A DNA stretch of 64,000 nucleotides from JACPPO01 sp965262505 (GTDB lineage Bacteria; Acidobacteriota; Vicinamibacteria; Vicinamibacterales; UBA2999): positions 2,976,001 to 3,040,000 of the forward strand of contig CBDHFM010000030.1 in NCBI GenBank assembly GCA_965262505.1, written 5' to 3'. Below the pieces are notes generated by a model. It was not told the DNA's origin. It did not search any database and saw nothing but the letters and a program-made list of their open reading frames with translations. Every line of letters starts with the position of its first letter. Positions within the stretch are counted from its first letter, which is position 1. Shown piece after piece: positions 37,337 to 47,259 of this stretch. The translations under genes were made by a program, and so were the position numbers.

Positions 37337-39238
37337 CTACGGTGGGGCGCTGAAGGTGACGGTCTCGTCGCGAGTAGCATCTGCGGGCAGCGGGCGCCAG
37401 CCCAGAGAAGCGAGCTCGTCGATCGCCTGATCCTTCGCACGCGAGTAGAGGGCGATCGCCGCGCGATCTCCCGAGCGCAACGCGATGGAACGCGCCATCG
37501 GGGCGACATGGCGGTTCCTCTGAAAAGTCAGGATGACGTACGTATCGGAGCGTCGGTTCCCGACCGCCGGCGTGTCCGGAGGCTCCGCCGTGGCTTTCGT
37601 CGCCGCGTGAAACTCGAACGGGTCGACCGTCACTTCTCCCTGACGCCACCAAACATCCCACCGCTCCTGGTCGTGCGGTCCATCGAAGAGCACCTCAGCA
37701 CGATGTCGGGCCACGTGCTCCGGGAGACGGCCTCCATCGGCTGAACTCACCGAGACGAGCCCCGCCGGGACGTCGAACTCGTGCCGGGCGTAGCGGACGA
37801 ACTGACTGTTCAGATTCTCGTTGAACGTGGCGCCGACGATGGTGCCGACGAGTTCGATGCGGGCGCGTCGTAACGTGCGCTCCTGCAGACCATCACCGAA
37901 CACGACGGCGAAGCCCTGCCGCTCGGCCGCGTGGCACCGCTGGGGATCGTTGTCGATCAGGACCACGCTGGCGCCTCGCGCCCGAAGCTCGGTGGCAAGC
38001 GCGAGGCCCAGCCCCTGCGCACCGAGCACGGCGATGCGATCCCGCGCGGGCAGCCGAAGACCGAGCGCGGCCGACAGCGGCCAGGCGAGGAGCGCGGCAG
38101 CGCCCACGGTCCCCGCGATCACCAGGAAGACGAGGGCGCGCAAGGCGTCCCCACCCGCGATGCCGCTCGTGTCCAGCGTGCCGGCCATCAGCGAGGCGAT
38201 GGCAGCCGCCACGATGCCGCGCGGCGCCAGCGCCGAGAGAAATATTCGCTCCCGCGCCGCGAGTTCAGCCCCGCGGGTCACGAACCATACGCTGGCCGGG
38301 CGCACGACCAGGATCAAGGTGACGACCACCGCCGCGCCTTCCCAACCGAGCGCCTGCACCTCCGCGATGCCGACGTCCGCGGCCAGCAGGATGAAGATCG
38401 TGCCGATCAGCAGGAGTGTCAGCTGGTCCTTGAACTCCCGCAGGTCGTCGATGACCGGATTTTCGAAGTTGCCGACAATCACCCCTGCCGCGGTGACCGC
38501 GATGAGGCCGGTCTGGCTGAGCACGTGCTCACCGAGGTGGAAGACCAACGTGACAGACGCAAGCACCAGGATGTTCTCGAAACCGCGCACCAGCTTGGAG
38601 AGCCGCAACAGGAGCATCAGGGCAAAACCGCCTACGGCACCGATGGCGAGCCCGGCCACCAGCCGTACGGCCAGGTCGCGCATACCGGCCGCTGCCTGGG
38701 ACGCATCCGTGGCGAGGATCAACTGCAGCACGAGCACCGCCAGGAGCGCGCCGATCGGGTCGATGAAGACCCCCTCGGCTTCGAGAATGGTCTGTAGCCG
38801 TGGGCGGAGGCGAAGATTCCGCACGAGCGGGCCGACGACCGTCGGACCTGTGACGACGACGAGTGCGCCGAAAAGAGTGGCAGGCGCCCACGGCCAGGCC
38901 AGCCATAGACGCGCCGCAACTATCCCGCCTACGAACGTGATGAGCGCGCCGATGGTGACGAGGAGACGGATAACACGTTCCTCGCGCCTGAGTCGCGACA
39001 GGTCGAGGTTGAGCGCGCCCTCGAACAGGATGACGGCGACGGCGAAATCGACCAGGATGAAGAGGCCGTCACCGAGCGCCGCCGGCCGGACCCATCCAAG
39101 GCCTGTCGGCCCGAGCACCGCCCCGGCCCCGAGCAGGAGGACGATCGCGGGTATTCGTACAAGCTTGGCTACCATCTGGACCGACACGCCGGCCACCAGC
39201 GCCACGGCTACGACAAGGGCTGCACTCGCGTCTGTCAC
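37337..39238 (-). CDS. NhaP/KefB-type cation:proton antiporter with RCK-like C-terminal domain
   Basis: 633-residue inner-membrane protein. About 12 membrane segments cover residues 1-390, including RIPAIVLLLGAGAVLGPTGL, AVILFEGALNLDLSRLRR and VTGPTVVGPLVRNLRLRP (the CPA1-type pattern), then the ALAPRGIVAAAIASLMA segment. A Rossmann-type TrkA-N domain follows (RIAVLGAQGLGLALATELRA, about residues 395-510), which would bind nucleotide and gate transport. It exchanges Na+ or K+ for H+. It stands at the left edge of the trehalose/alpha-glucan block and diverges from glgX across a 120-bp gap. Confidence 0.9.
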   Translation of the reverse strand: MTDASAALVVAVALVAGVSVQMVAKLVRIPAIVLLLGAGAVLGPTGLGWVRPAALGDGLFILVDFAVAVILFEGALNLDLSRLRREERVIRLLVTIGALITFVGGIVAARLWLAWPWAPATLFGALVVVTGPTVVGPLVRNLRLRPRLQTILEAEGVFIDPIGALLAVLVLQLILATDASQAAAGMRDLAVRLVAGLAIGAVGGFALMLLLRLSKLVRGFENILVLASVTLVFHLGEHVLSQTGLIAVTAAGVIVGNFENPVIDDLREFKDQLTLLLIGTIFILLAADVGIAEVQALGWEGAAVVVTLILVVRPASVWFVTRGAELAARERIFLSALAPRGIVAAAIASLMAGTLDTSGIAGGDALRALVFLVIAGTVGAAALLAWPLSAALGLRLPARDRIAVLGAQGLGLALATELRARGASVVLIDNDPQRCHAAERQGFAVVFGDGLQERTLRRARIELVGTIVGATFNENLNSQFVRYARHEFDVPAGLVSVSSADGGRLPEHVARHRAEVLFDGPHDQERWDVWWRQGEVTVDPFEFHAATKATAEPPDTPAVGNRRSDTYVILTFQRNRHVAPMARSIALRSGDRAAIALYSRAKDQAIDELASLGWRPLPADATRDETVTFSAPP

Positions 39239-39358
39239 AACTTTTCCCGGCGCCTATCATAATGGGGCGATGGTCCTGAGACCTTGCGGACTGACATATC
39301 GCCCCACTCGCTCGGGATTTCCTCTGGCGGCGCCGCGCGGTATCGAGACCTCTCGACA

Positions 39359-41500
39359 GTGAAGGTTCGTCCCGGCCGTTCGTACCCGCTCGGGGCGACG
39401 TGGGACGGCCGCGGCGTCAATTTCGCCCTCTTCTCCGAAAACGCCACGCGCGTGGAGCTGTGTCTCTTCGAGTCGGCCGGGAACGGCGCCGAAGCGCAAC
39501 GCGTCCCGCTCGTCGAGCAGACCGACATGGTGTGGCACGCGTACCTGCCGGAGGTCCGGCCCGGTCAGGTCTATGGCTACCGCGTGCACGGCCCGTACGA
39601 ACCGGACGCCGGCCACCGCTTCAACCCGGCGAAGCTCCTCGTCGATCCCTACGCCAAGGCCGTCGTGCGGGCCGTCCGGTGGAACGACGCGCTGTTCGGC
39701 TACCGCATCGGCGATCCGGCGGCCGACCTGTCCAGGGACGACAGCGACAGCGCGGCGTCCGCACCATTGGCTGCCGTCGTCGATGACACGTTTTTGTGGG
39801 GGGACGATCGTCTGCTGAGAACACCGTGGCACGAGACGGTGATCTACGAGGGACACGTGAAGGGCCTCACAGCGCGGCATCCCGACGTGCCTCCCGAACT
39901 TCGCGGGACGTACGCCGGCCTGGCGACGCCGCCGGTCATCGAGCACCTGCGGCGCCTGGGGGTCACGGCGCTCGAGCTGATGCCGGTTCACCATCATGCC
40001 AGCGATCGCCATCTGGTCGAGCGGGGGCTGACGAACTACTGGGGTTACAACACGCTCGGCTATTTCGCCCCCGATCTCCGCTACGCCGCCGAGCGGGATC
40101 CCCTGGCGTCAGTACGTGAGTTCAAGACGATGGTGCGGACGCTGCACGCTGCCGGCATCGAGGTCGTTCTCGATGTCGTCTACAACCACACCGCCGAGGG
40201 CAACCATCTGGGCCCCACTGTGTCGCTGCGCGGCATCGACAATGCCTCGTACTACCGGCTGCCGCCGGAGGACCCGCGCCACTACGTGGACTTCACCGGG
40301 TGCGGCAACACGCTCAATGCTCGGCACCCCCGGGTACTGCAGCTCATCATGGACAGCCTGCGCTACTGGGTGCTCGAGATGCACGTCGACGGGTTCAGGT
40401 TCGACCTGGCCAGCGCGCTGGCTCGAGGGCTGTACGACGTGGACAAGCTGGGCGCTTTCCTCGACATCATTCATCAGGATCCCGTGCTTTCACAGGTGAA
40501 GCTCATCGCCGAGCCGTGGGATCTCGGCGAGGGCGGATACCAGGTCGGCAACTTCCCCGTGCTCTGGACCGAATGGAATGGCCGGTATCGCGACTGCCTG
40601 CGCCGCTTCTGGCGCGGGGATGGCGGCACGGTCGCGGAGCTGGCGACGCGTCTGGCCGGCAGCGAAGACTTGTACGCCCACAACGGGCGGCGGCCGTACG
40701 CCAGCATCAACTTCATCACCGCGCACGATGGCTTCACGCTTGACGATCTGGTGACCTACGAACAGAAGCGCAACGAGGCCAACGGAGAGGACAATCGCGA
40801 CGGAGAGGATCACAACCTCGGCTGGAACTGCGGCGTGGAGGGGCCGACCGACGACGCCGCGGTCCGCGCGCTGCGGGAGAGACAGAAGCGCAACCTCCTG
40901 GCGACGCTGTTCCTCTCGCAGGGCGTGCCGATGATCAGCGGCGGAGATGAGCTGAGCCGCACGCAGCAGGGCAACAACAACGCCTACTGCCAGGACAGCG
41001 ACATCAGCTGGACCGACTGGACCCTTACCGACGAGCGACGCGCGTTCCTTGACTTCGCCTGTCGCGCGAGCCGCCTGATGCGCGGGTACGCCGTGCTTCG
41101 GCGTCGCAGGTTCCTGCACGGCCGGCGTATTCGCGGCGCCGGCGCGAAGGACATCATGTGGCTCGCGCCCGGCGGCGGCGAAATGACGGAAGCGGAATGG
41201 AACGTGGATCACGCCCGGTGCCTCGGCGTTCGACTGGCGGGCGACGGCATCGGCGAGGCCGACGAAGACGGCGCACCGATCGTGGGCGACACGATCGTGT
41301 ATCTGCTGAACGCCTGGTCCAGCAACGTACCGTTCACGCTCCCGTCGTTTGTCGACCACGACGGATGGGAAACCCTCCTCGACACGTTCGACAATCGCCG
41401 GGAGGGACAGGTGTTCGAGGGCGGCTCCACGTACCCGCTCGCCGAGCACTCACTCGCCGTGTTCCGGTTGCGGCGCGCCGACGAAGACCACGGGTCATGA
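39359..41500 (+). CDS. glgX: GlgX-type glycogen debranching enzyme (GH13)
   Basis: 713 residues from GTG 39359 (VKVRPGRSYPLGATWDGRGV); an in-frame start at 39284 would add 25 unrelated residues. CBM48-like N-terminus, then the GH13 barrel with VEVVLDVVYNHTAEGNHLG-type region I, the nucleophile Asp in VDGFRFDLASALARG (about residue 347), the acid Glu in LIAEPWDLGEGGYQVGNF (about 383) and Asp in FITAHDGFTLDDLVTYEQK (about 456). It hydrolyses alpha-1,6 branches of phosphorylase-limited glycogen. First gene of a six-gene plus-strand operon. Confidence 0.94.
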   Translation: MKVRPGRSYPLGATWDGRGVNFALFSENATRVELCLFESAGNGAEAQRVPLVEQTDMVWHAYLPEVRPGQVYGYRVHGPYEPDAGHRFNPAKLLVDPYAKAVVRAVRWNDALFGYRIGDPAADLSRDDSDSAASAPLAAVVDDTFLWGDDRLLRTPWHETVIYEGHVKGLTARHPDVPPELRGTYAGLATPPVIEHLRRLGVTALELMPVHHHASDRHLVERGLTNYWGYNTLGYFAPDLRYAAERDPLASVREFKTMVRTLHAAGIEVVLDVVYNHTAEGNHLGPTVSLRGIDNASYYRLPPEDPRHYVDFTGCGNTLNARHPRVLQLIMDSLRYWVLEMHVDGFRFDLASALARGLYDVDKLGAFLDIIHQDPVLSQVKLIAEPWDLGEGGYQVGNFPVLWTEWNGRYRDCLRRFWRGDGGTVAELATRLAGSEDLYAHNGRRPYASINFITAHDGFTLDDLVTYEQKRNEANGEDNRDGEDHNLGWNCGVEGPTDDAAVRALRERQKRNLLATLFLSQGVPMISGGDELSRTQQGNNNAYCQDSDISWTDWTLTDERRAFLDFACRASRLMRGYAVLRRRRFLHGRRIRGAGAKDIMWLAPGGGEMTEAEWNVDHARCLGVRLAGDGIGEADEDGAPIVGDTIVYLLNAWSSNVPFTLPSFVDHDGWETLLDTFDNRREGQVFEGGSTYPLAEHSLAVFRLRRADEDHGS

Positions 41501-41533
41501 GCGGGGCCAGAACGTACTATGGAGGAAAGGGTC

Positions 41534-43588
41534 ATGTCCGCTGAATCTGCCGGCCGCGCCCGTGGGTCGCCACCCTCGTCGCGGCGACGGCGTGCCCGTT
41601 CCGTACCTCCGGTCCAGGCCGATGGCCCGCGCCGTGTCGTGATCGAACGGGTGCGGCCGGAGATCGACGCAGGACGCTTCGCGGTGAAGCGCACCCCGGG
41701 CGACATCGTCGAGGTCACCGCTCAGTTGCATGCCGATGGGTACGACCTACTGGCGGCAGTCCTTCGATACCGACCAGGTAGCGACGGAGAACCACGCCCG
41801 TGGGCGGAGACGCCGATGGAGTTTGGCGGCAATGACGAGTGGCGGGCAAGCTTTCGCGTCGATGAGGTCGGACGTTACGAGTACTCGGTCGAAGCGTGGG
41901 TGGACCCCTTCCTGTCGTGGCGCCAGGAGGTAGCCATCAAGGCCGGGGCCGGGCTGGACGTGTCGACCGAGCTCATGGAAGGCGCGGCCCTCGTCGCGGA
42001 GGCCGCTGCGCGATGCGAGGGGATCGAGCCCGCCGCGACGGGCGACCGCCAGCAGCTCGAGGAAGAGGCCAGGCGGCTCGGCGGCCATGCCGACCAGGCG
42101 GCCCGTCTCGACGCCGCGCTCCGCGATCATCTGCTCGGCCTGATGATGCGGCACGCCGACCGCCGCCTGGCCTCCGTCTATGGCCGGGTACTTCCGGTCG
42201 TCGTCGATCGCGAGCGGGCGCGGTTCGGCGCCTGGTACGAAATGTTTCCTCGCTCGTGGGGTCCAGACCCGACTCGCAGCGCCACGTTTCGCGAGGCGGC
42301 GAAGCATCTGGAGAATGTCGCAGCGCTTGGCTTCGACGTCGTGTACCTGCCGCCGATCCACCCCATCGGGACGAGCTTCAGAAAAGGACGCGGCAACAGT
42401 CTTGTCACCGCGCCTGGTGATCCCGGCAGTCCGTGGGCTATCGGCTCGGCGGACGGCGGGCACAAGGCCGTCGAGCCTGGGCTCGGCACGATCGAGGATT
42501 TCGACGCTTTCGTCGCTGCTGCCGGGCGACTCGGCCTCGAGGTCGCGCTGGACCTCGCGTACCAGTGCTCTCCGGACCATCCGTACGTCAACGAGCATCC
42601 CGAGTGGTTCCGACACAGGCCGGACGGGACCATCAAGTACGCCGAGAACCCGCCCAAGAAGTACCAGGACATCTACCCGCTCGACTTCGAGTCGCCCGCC
42701 TGGCCCGCACTGTGGGAGGAACTGCTGGAGGTCGTCCGGTTCTGGATCGGCCACGGCGTCAGCATCTTCCGCGTCGATAACCCGCACACGAAGCCATACC
42801 GCTTCTGGGGGTGGCTCATCGCGGAAATCCGGCAGGACCATCCCAGCACGATCTTTCTTGCCGAGGCGTTCACGCGCCCGAGGATCATGTACCACCTGGC
42901 CAAGCTGGGGTTCACGCAGTCGTATTCGTACTTCACGTGGCGGAATACGAAAGCCGAGCTGGAGGGCTACTTCACCGAACTGACCACGAGCGAGGTGCGC
43001 GAGTACTTCAGGCCGAACTTGTTTGCCAACACGCCCGACATCCTGCACGCGTACCTGCAGCACGGCGGTCCGGCGGCCTTCAGAGTGCGGCTCGTCCTGG
43101 CGGCGACGCTCGGCGCCTCGTATGGCATCTACAGCGGCTTCGAGCTGTGCGAGGATCGGGCCGCTCCAGGCACCGAGGAGTATCTGGAGTCCGAGAAGTA
43201 CCAAATCCGGCAATGGGACTGGGATCGCCCGGGCCACATCAAGGATCTGGTCGCGACGATGAACCGGATCCGCCGGGAGAATGCCGCGCTGCAGTTCGAT
43301 CTCGGGCTGCGGTTCCACGAAACGGACAACCCGGAGCTGCTGTGCTACTCGAAAACCTCGCCCGACGGCGCCAACGTGGTGTTCGTCGTCGTCAACCTCG
43401 ACCCCCGCAGCGGGCAACATGGGCAGGTCCGCATGCCTACGTTTGACCTGGGCATCGCGGAGGATTCGCCGTACGTCGTCCACGATTTGCTGACAGATGC
43501 GACATACACATGGCGTGGTCAGTGGAACTACGTCCGGCTCGAGCCGACGAGCGTACCCGCCCACATCCTCCGGGTGAAGGCGTCGTGA
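41534..43588 (+). CDS. glgE: GlgE, alpha-1,4-glucan:maltose-1-phosphate maltosyltransferase
   Basis: 684 residues from ATG 41534, which follows GGAGGAAAGG; the upstream ATG at 41519 sits in that ribosome binding site. The N-terminal domain VVIERVRPEIDAGRFAVKR with MEFGGNDEWRASFRVDEVG is typical. The GH13 core of GlgE has the conserved FGAWYEMFPRS, VYLPPIHPIG, nucleophile Asp in IFRVDNPHTKPYRFW (about residue 414), Glu in TIFLAEAFTRPRIM (about 442) and FANTPDILHAYLQHGG. It extends alpha-1,4 glucan with maltose from maltose-1-phosphate, the step after TreS and maltokinase, both encoded downstream. Confidence 0.96.
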   Translation: MSAESAGRARGSPPSSRRRRARSVPPVQADGPRRVVIERVRPEIDAGRFAVKRTPGDIVEVTAQLHADGYDLLAAVLRYRPGSDGEPRPWAETPMEFGGNDEWRASFRVDEVGRYEYSVEAWVDPFLSWRQEVAIKAGAGLDVSTELMEGAALVAEAAARCEGIEPAATGDRQQLEEEARRLGGHADQAARLDAALRDHLLGLMMRHADRRLASVYGRVLPVVVDRERARFGAWYEMFPRSWGPDPTRSATFREAAKHLENVAALGFDVVYLPPIHPIGTSFRKGRGNSLVTAPGDPGSPWAIGSADGGHKAVEPGLGTIEDFDAFVAAAGRLGLEVALDLAYQCSPDHPYVNEHPEWFRHRPDGTIKYAENPPKKYQDIYPLDFESPAWPALWEELLEVVRFWIGHGVSIFRVDNPHTKPYRFWGWLIAEIRQDHPSTIFLAEAFTRPRIMYHLAKLGFTQSYSYFTWRNTKAELEGYFTELTTSEVREYFRPNLFANTPDILHAYLQHGGPAAFRVRLVLAATLGASYGIYSGFELCEDRAAPGTEEYLESEKYQIRQWDWDRPGHIKDLVATMNRIRRENAALQFDLGLRFHETDNPELLCYSKTSPDGANVVFVVVNLDPRSGQHGQVRMPTFDLGIAEDSPYVVHDLLTDATYTWRGQWNYVRLEPTSVPAHILRVKAS

Positions 43589-43601
43589 TAGGAAGGGATG
43601 A

Positions 43602-45239
43602 ATGACGGCTGCCGATCCGCACTGGTACAAGGACGCGGTCTTCTACCAGCTGCACGTCAAGACCTTCTGTGATAGCGACGCCGATGGCTTTGGCGACTTC
43701 AAGGGTCTAACGAGTAAGCTGGACTACCTCAGCACGCTCGGCGTGGATTGTCTCTGGCTCCTGCCGACGTTTCCCTCGCCGTTCCGCGACGACGGGTACG
43801 ACATCGCGGACTACTACAGCATCCATCCCATGTATGGGTCCATGCAGGACTTTCGTGATTTTCTGGATGCGGCGCACGCGCGTGGGCTGAAGGTCATCAC
43901 CGAGCTCGTCCTCAACCACACGTCCGACAAGCATCCCTGGTTTCAGGAAGCCCGAAGCTCGCCGGATAACCCCCGTCGCGACTGGTACGTCTGGAGCGAC
44001 ACGGACGACCGCTACCGCGACGTCCGGATCATCTTCCTCGACACCGAACCGTCGAACTGGGCCTGGGATCCGGTGTCGAAGGCGTACTACTGGCATCGTT
44101 TCTTCAGCCACCAGCCTGATCTCAACTACGACAACCCGGCGGTGCGTGAAGAGATGTGGAACGTGATGAAGTTCTGGCTGGACATGGGTGTCGACGGGTT
44201 CCGAGTGGATGCCGTGCCGTACCTGATCGAGCGGGAAGGGACGTCCTGCGAGAACCTGCCTGAGACGCACGATGTGCTCAGATTCCTCCGCCAGCGTCTC
44301 GACCAGCACTTCACGGGGAAGGCGCTGCTCGCCGAAGCCAACCAGTGGCCGGAGGACGTGCGTCCCTACTTCGGGGACGGCGACGAGTTCCACATGGCCT
44401 TCCACTTTCCCCTGATGCCACGGATGTTCATGGCCCTGCGGCTGGAGGACCGCAAGCCGCTCGTCGAGATCATCGAGCGCACGCCGCCGATCCCCGACGC
44501 GTGCCAGTGGGGCATCTTCCTGCGAAACCACGACGAGCTCACGCTCGAAATGGTGACCAAGGAGGAACGGGACTACATGTACGACGAGTACGCCGGCGAC
44601 CCGGTCGCCCGGCTGAACCTCGGCATCCGGCGGCGGCTGTCGCCCCTACTCGAGGGCGATCGGCGCCGCGTGGAGCTGCTGAACGGACTGCTGATGTCGC
44701 TGCCGGGCAGTCCGATCCTCTATTACGGCGACGAGATCGGCATGGGCGACAACATCTACCTCGGCGATCGCAACGGCGTCCGGACCCCGATGCAGTGGAG
44801 CGGTGGATGGAACGCCGGATTTTCGGGGGCCGACCCCGAGCGCCTCGCGTTCGCGCTCATCTCCAATCCGGTGTACGGCTACCAGGCGGTCAACGTGGTC
44901 GCGCAGCAGCGAAGCGAGCATTCGCTCCTCAGTTGGATGAAGCGCCTGATCCAGGTTCGACGGTCCAGCCGCGTGTTCAGCCGAGGCACGATCACGTTTC
45001 TCAATCCGGCGAACCACCGGGTGCTCGCCTACATCCGCGAGCTGGACAAGGAGCAGGTCCTCGTGGTGAACAATCTTTCGGGCACAGTGCAATTCGTCGA
45101 GCTCGACCTGCGCTCGTTGGAGGGGTCGATCCCGATCGAGATGTTCGGAAACAGTCTGTTTCCGCGCATCGGGGAGCTGCCGTATCTACTGACGATGGGA
45201 CCGTACGATTTCTACTGGTTCAAGCTGCGGCGCCTCTAG
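43602..45239 (+). CDS. treS: TreS, trehalose synthase (maltose alpha-D-glucosyltransferase)
   Basis: 545 residues, ATG 13 bases after the glgE stop with GGAAGGG between. It interconverts trehalose and maltose. GH13 motifs: HWYKDAVFYQLHVKTFCDSD, ITELVLNHTSDKHPWFQEAR, nucleophile Asp in VDGFRVDAVPYLIEREG (about residue 202), Glu in LLAEANQWPEDVRPYFG (about 244) and Asp in FLRNHDELTLEMVTKEE (about 310). No maltokinase domain is fused at the C-terminus; that activity is a separate gene here. Confidence 0.96.
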   Translation: MTAADPHWYKDAVFYQLHVKTFCDSDADGFGDFKGLTSKLDYLSTLGVDCLWLLPTFPSPFRDDGYDIADYYSIHPMYGSMQDFRDFLDAAHARGLKVITELVLNHTSDKHPWFQEARSSPDNPRRDWYVWSDTDDRYRDVRIIFLDTEPSNWAWDPVSKAYYWHRFFSHQPDLNYDNPAVREEMWNVMKFWLDMGVDGFRVDAVPYLIEREGTSCENLPETHDVLRFLRQRLDQHFTGKALLAEANQWPEDVRPYFGDGDEFHMAFHFPLMPRMFMALRLEDRKPLVEIIERTPPIPDACQWGIFLRNHDELTLEMVTKEERDYMYDEYAGDPVARLNLGIRRRLSPLLEGDRRRVELLNGLLMSLPGSPILYYGDEIGMGDNIYLGDRNGVRTPMQWSGGWNAGFSGADPERLAFALISNPVYGYQAVNVVAQQRSEHSLLSWMKRLIQVRRSSRVFSRGTITFLNPANHRVLAYIRELDKEQVLVVNNLSGTVQFVELDLRSLEGSIPIEMFGNSLFPRIGELPYLLTMGPYDFYWFKLRRL

Positions 45240-45280
45240 CAGCTAGCGCCCCACCCACCGCGCCGGAGGAAACTGTAGTC

Positions 45281-46549
45281 GTGACCCAAGAGAGCCTGCT
45301 ATCAGACGACCTGCTGCGCCAGCTGGTGGCGGTCGGACAGGTAGACGTCCTGGTCGGGGTGCCGACGCTGAACCACGCGTCGGCGATCCCGGATGTCGTC
45401 AGGGCCGTCCAGGCGAGTTTCTCCACCTATTTTCCTCGGCTGCGAACCGTGCTCCTCAACTCCGACGGCGGCTCCAAAGACAATACTCCCGCCATCGTGC
45501 GCGACTGCTGCCTCGACGAGGCCGGGACCGTCACGGTGTCGCATAACCTGCGAACGACGCACCGCATCAGCACGCCGTACCACGGGATGCCCGGCAAGGC
45601 CAACGCCCTGCGCCGAATCCTCGCTGTGGCGGATCTGCTCGGCGCCAGCGCCGTCGTTGTGCTCGACCCAGAGGTCGCCAGCCTCACGCCGGAATGGGTG
45701 GCCGCGCTGGCCACGCCGATTCGCGCTCAGCAGTTCGACTTCGTCGCGCCGGTCTACCCACGCGACCTGATGGACGGTCTGCTCGTCACGCAGCTGCTCC
45801 GGCCGCTCATTCGCGCCGGGTACGGCAGGCGTGTGCGCGAGCCTCTGGCTGGCGAGTTCGGTTGTTCGGGCAAGTTCGCCGCGCACTGCGTGGGGCAGCC
45901 GGTGTGGGACTCGGACCTGACACAGAGCAGCGTGGATCTCTGGCTCACGGGCACCGCGCTCGCCGGTCCGTTCAGGACCGGCCAGGCCTGGCTCGGCCCT
46001 CGCGTCCTGGCCACCGGTCTCCAGCGGCCGGGGCTGGCGGAGGTGTTCAAGCAGGTGGTCGGGTCGGCCTTCCAGGCGCTCGATGCGCACGCGGGCTACT
46101 GGCTGTCCCGAGAGGACTCGGAGGACGTTCCGCTGCTTGGAAACCCTCTCGGCGATCCCGCCGACGCGCCCCCGCCCGACGGCTCGCCCTTCGTCCAGTC
46201 GTTCTCCCGTGACGTGAGGAATCTCCAGAAGATCCTTCGCATGATTCTCACGCCGGAGACGCTCGCCGCTGTCGCCGCGTCGGCCGAACACGCTGACGGT
46301 CCGCGGTATCCAGACGAGCTGTGGGCGGCGACGGTCTACGAGTTTCTCGTGGCCTATCACCGCACCGCCATGCGGCGGGATCACATCACGCAAGCGCTGC
46401 TGCCGCTGTACCTGGCCAGGAGCGGAACGTTTCTCATCGAACACGCGGCCGGTGTCCCAGACACGGTGAACGAGGCGCTCGAGTCTGTGTGCGTACAGTT
46501 CGAGCGATCCAAGGGGAGCGCCGTGGAGCGCTGGAATCAGACAACATGA
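45281..46549 (+). CDS. GT2/GT81-like glycosyltransferase
   Basis: 422 residues from GTG 45281 with GGAGGA at 45265-45270. The GT-A-like N-terminus has VDVLVGVPTLNHASAIPDVV and VLLNSDGGSKDNTPAIVRDC, and SAVVVLDPEVASLTPEWVAA may hold the metal-binding Asp. EFGCSGKFAAHCVGQPVW and DLWLTGTALAGPF resemble glucosyl-3-phosphoglycerate and mannosylglycerate synthases, which make other compatible solutes. That reading is inference; a cell-envelope glycan is the alternative. It sits between treS and the MscS-like gene and overlaps the latter by ATGA. Confidence 0.75.
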   Translation: MTQESLLSDDLLRQLVAVGQVDVLVGVPTLNHASAIPDVVRAVQASFSTYFPRLRTVLLNSDGGSKDNTPAIVRDCCLDEAGTVTVSHNLRTTHRISTPYHGMPGKANALRRILAVADLLGASAVVVLDPEVASLTPEWVAALATPIRAQQFDFVAPVYPRDLMDGLLVTQLLRPLIRAGYGRRVREPLAGEFGCSGKFAAHCVGQPVWDSDLTQSSVDLWLTGTALAGPFRTGQAWLGPRVLATGLQRPGLAEVFKQVVGSAFQALDAHAGYWLSREDSEDVPLLGNPLGDPADAPPPDGSPFVQSFSRDVRNLQKILRMILTPETLAAVAASAEHADGPRYPDELWAATVYEFLVAYHRTAMRRDHITQALLPLYLARSGTFLIEHAAGVPDTVNEALESVCVQFERSKGSAVERWNQTT

Positions 46550-47259
46550 GGTGGGTCATGGCTCAAAGAGTGCTGGAAGCAATCGAGCAAGCGGGGATGA
46601 ACTTCGTTGAATCCGCGGCACAGCTCCTGCCACGCGCCGTCGTCACGATCAGCATCATCGTGGTGGGATGGTTCATCGCGATCATTCTCAAGTGGGTGAC
46701 ACGGTGGGTGCTCGGCCGTCTCGGGTTCAACCGTCTCTGCGAGCGGTTCGAATTGGCTGCTCTGCTGGACACGGCGGACCTGCCCTCGGCTGAAGCGCTT
46801 GCGAGCGCCGCCGTGTTCTGGATCGTCTGGATCGGGTTCTTGCTGTCGGGCGTCGACGTGCTCGGATTCGCCGTGCTGCAGGGCCTGGTGGACGGCTTCG
46901 CCCTCTTCGTGCCGCGGCTTCTGGTCGCGATCGCTATTCTCGTGGTCGGGTACGTGTTGGCCAACCTCGCGTGGCGCGCTACGGTGCTGGCGGCGGTCAA
47001 TGCCCACGTGCCATCACCCCGCTTGCTGAGCGGCGCGGTGCGTGCGCTGGTGCTCATCCTGGCGGCAGCTATGGCGCTCGACCAGATCGGCGTCGCGCGA
47101 ACGATCGTGCTCACGGCGTTTGCCATCGCCTTCGGCGCCGTCATGCTGGGCCTGGCGATCGCGTTTGGCGTGGGTGGAGGGGGAATCGCGCGCCGGATCC
47201 TGGATCACTGGTTCCCCGAACGCGACTCCACGGAGAATGACGAGGCCGGGCATCTGTGA
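46546..47259 (+). CDS. MscS/CmpX-like membrane protein with conserved TM helix
   Basis: 237 residues, starting in the ATGA overlap with the glycosyltransferase stop. Five hydrophobic segments: AVVTISIIVVGWFIAIIL, ALASAAVFWIVWIGFLLSGV, LFVPRLLVAIAILVVGYVLA, VRALVLILAAAMALDQIGV and LTAFAIAFGAVMLGLAIAFG ending in VGGGGIARRIL. This resembles the pore-lining helix region of small-conductance mechanosensitive channels without the cytoplasmic vestibule. In a trehalose operon it could release solutes on hypo-osmotic shock. It overlaps the maltokinase by GTGA. Confidence 0.78.
   Translation: MRWVMAQRVLEAIEQAGMNFVESAAQLLPRAVVTISIIVVGWFIAIILKWVTRWVLGRLGFNRLCERFELAALLDTADLPSAEALASAAVFWIVWIGFLLSGVDVLGFAVLQGLVDGFALFVPRLLVAIAILVVGYVLANLAWRATVLAAVNAHVPSPRLLSGAVRALVLILAAAMALDQIGVARTIVLTAFAIAFGAVMLGLAIAFGVGGGGIARRILDHWFPERDSTENDEAGHL

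Noticed and set aside
37821..39362. 513-codon plus-strand frame opposite the KefB/NhaP-type antiporter
   Set aside because: Ser/Arg/Thr-rich shadow; the minus strand encodes an obvious membrane transporter.
41747..43630. 627-codon minus-strand frame opposite glgE
   Set aside because: No domain features; mirrors codon bias of glgE, which has all catalytic motifs.
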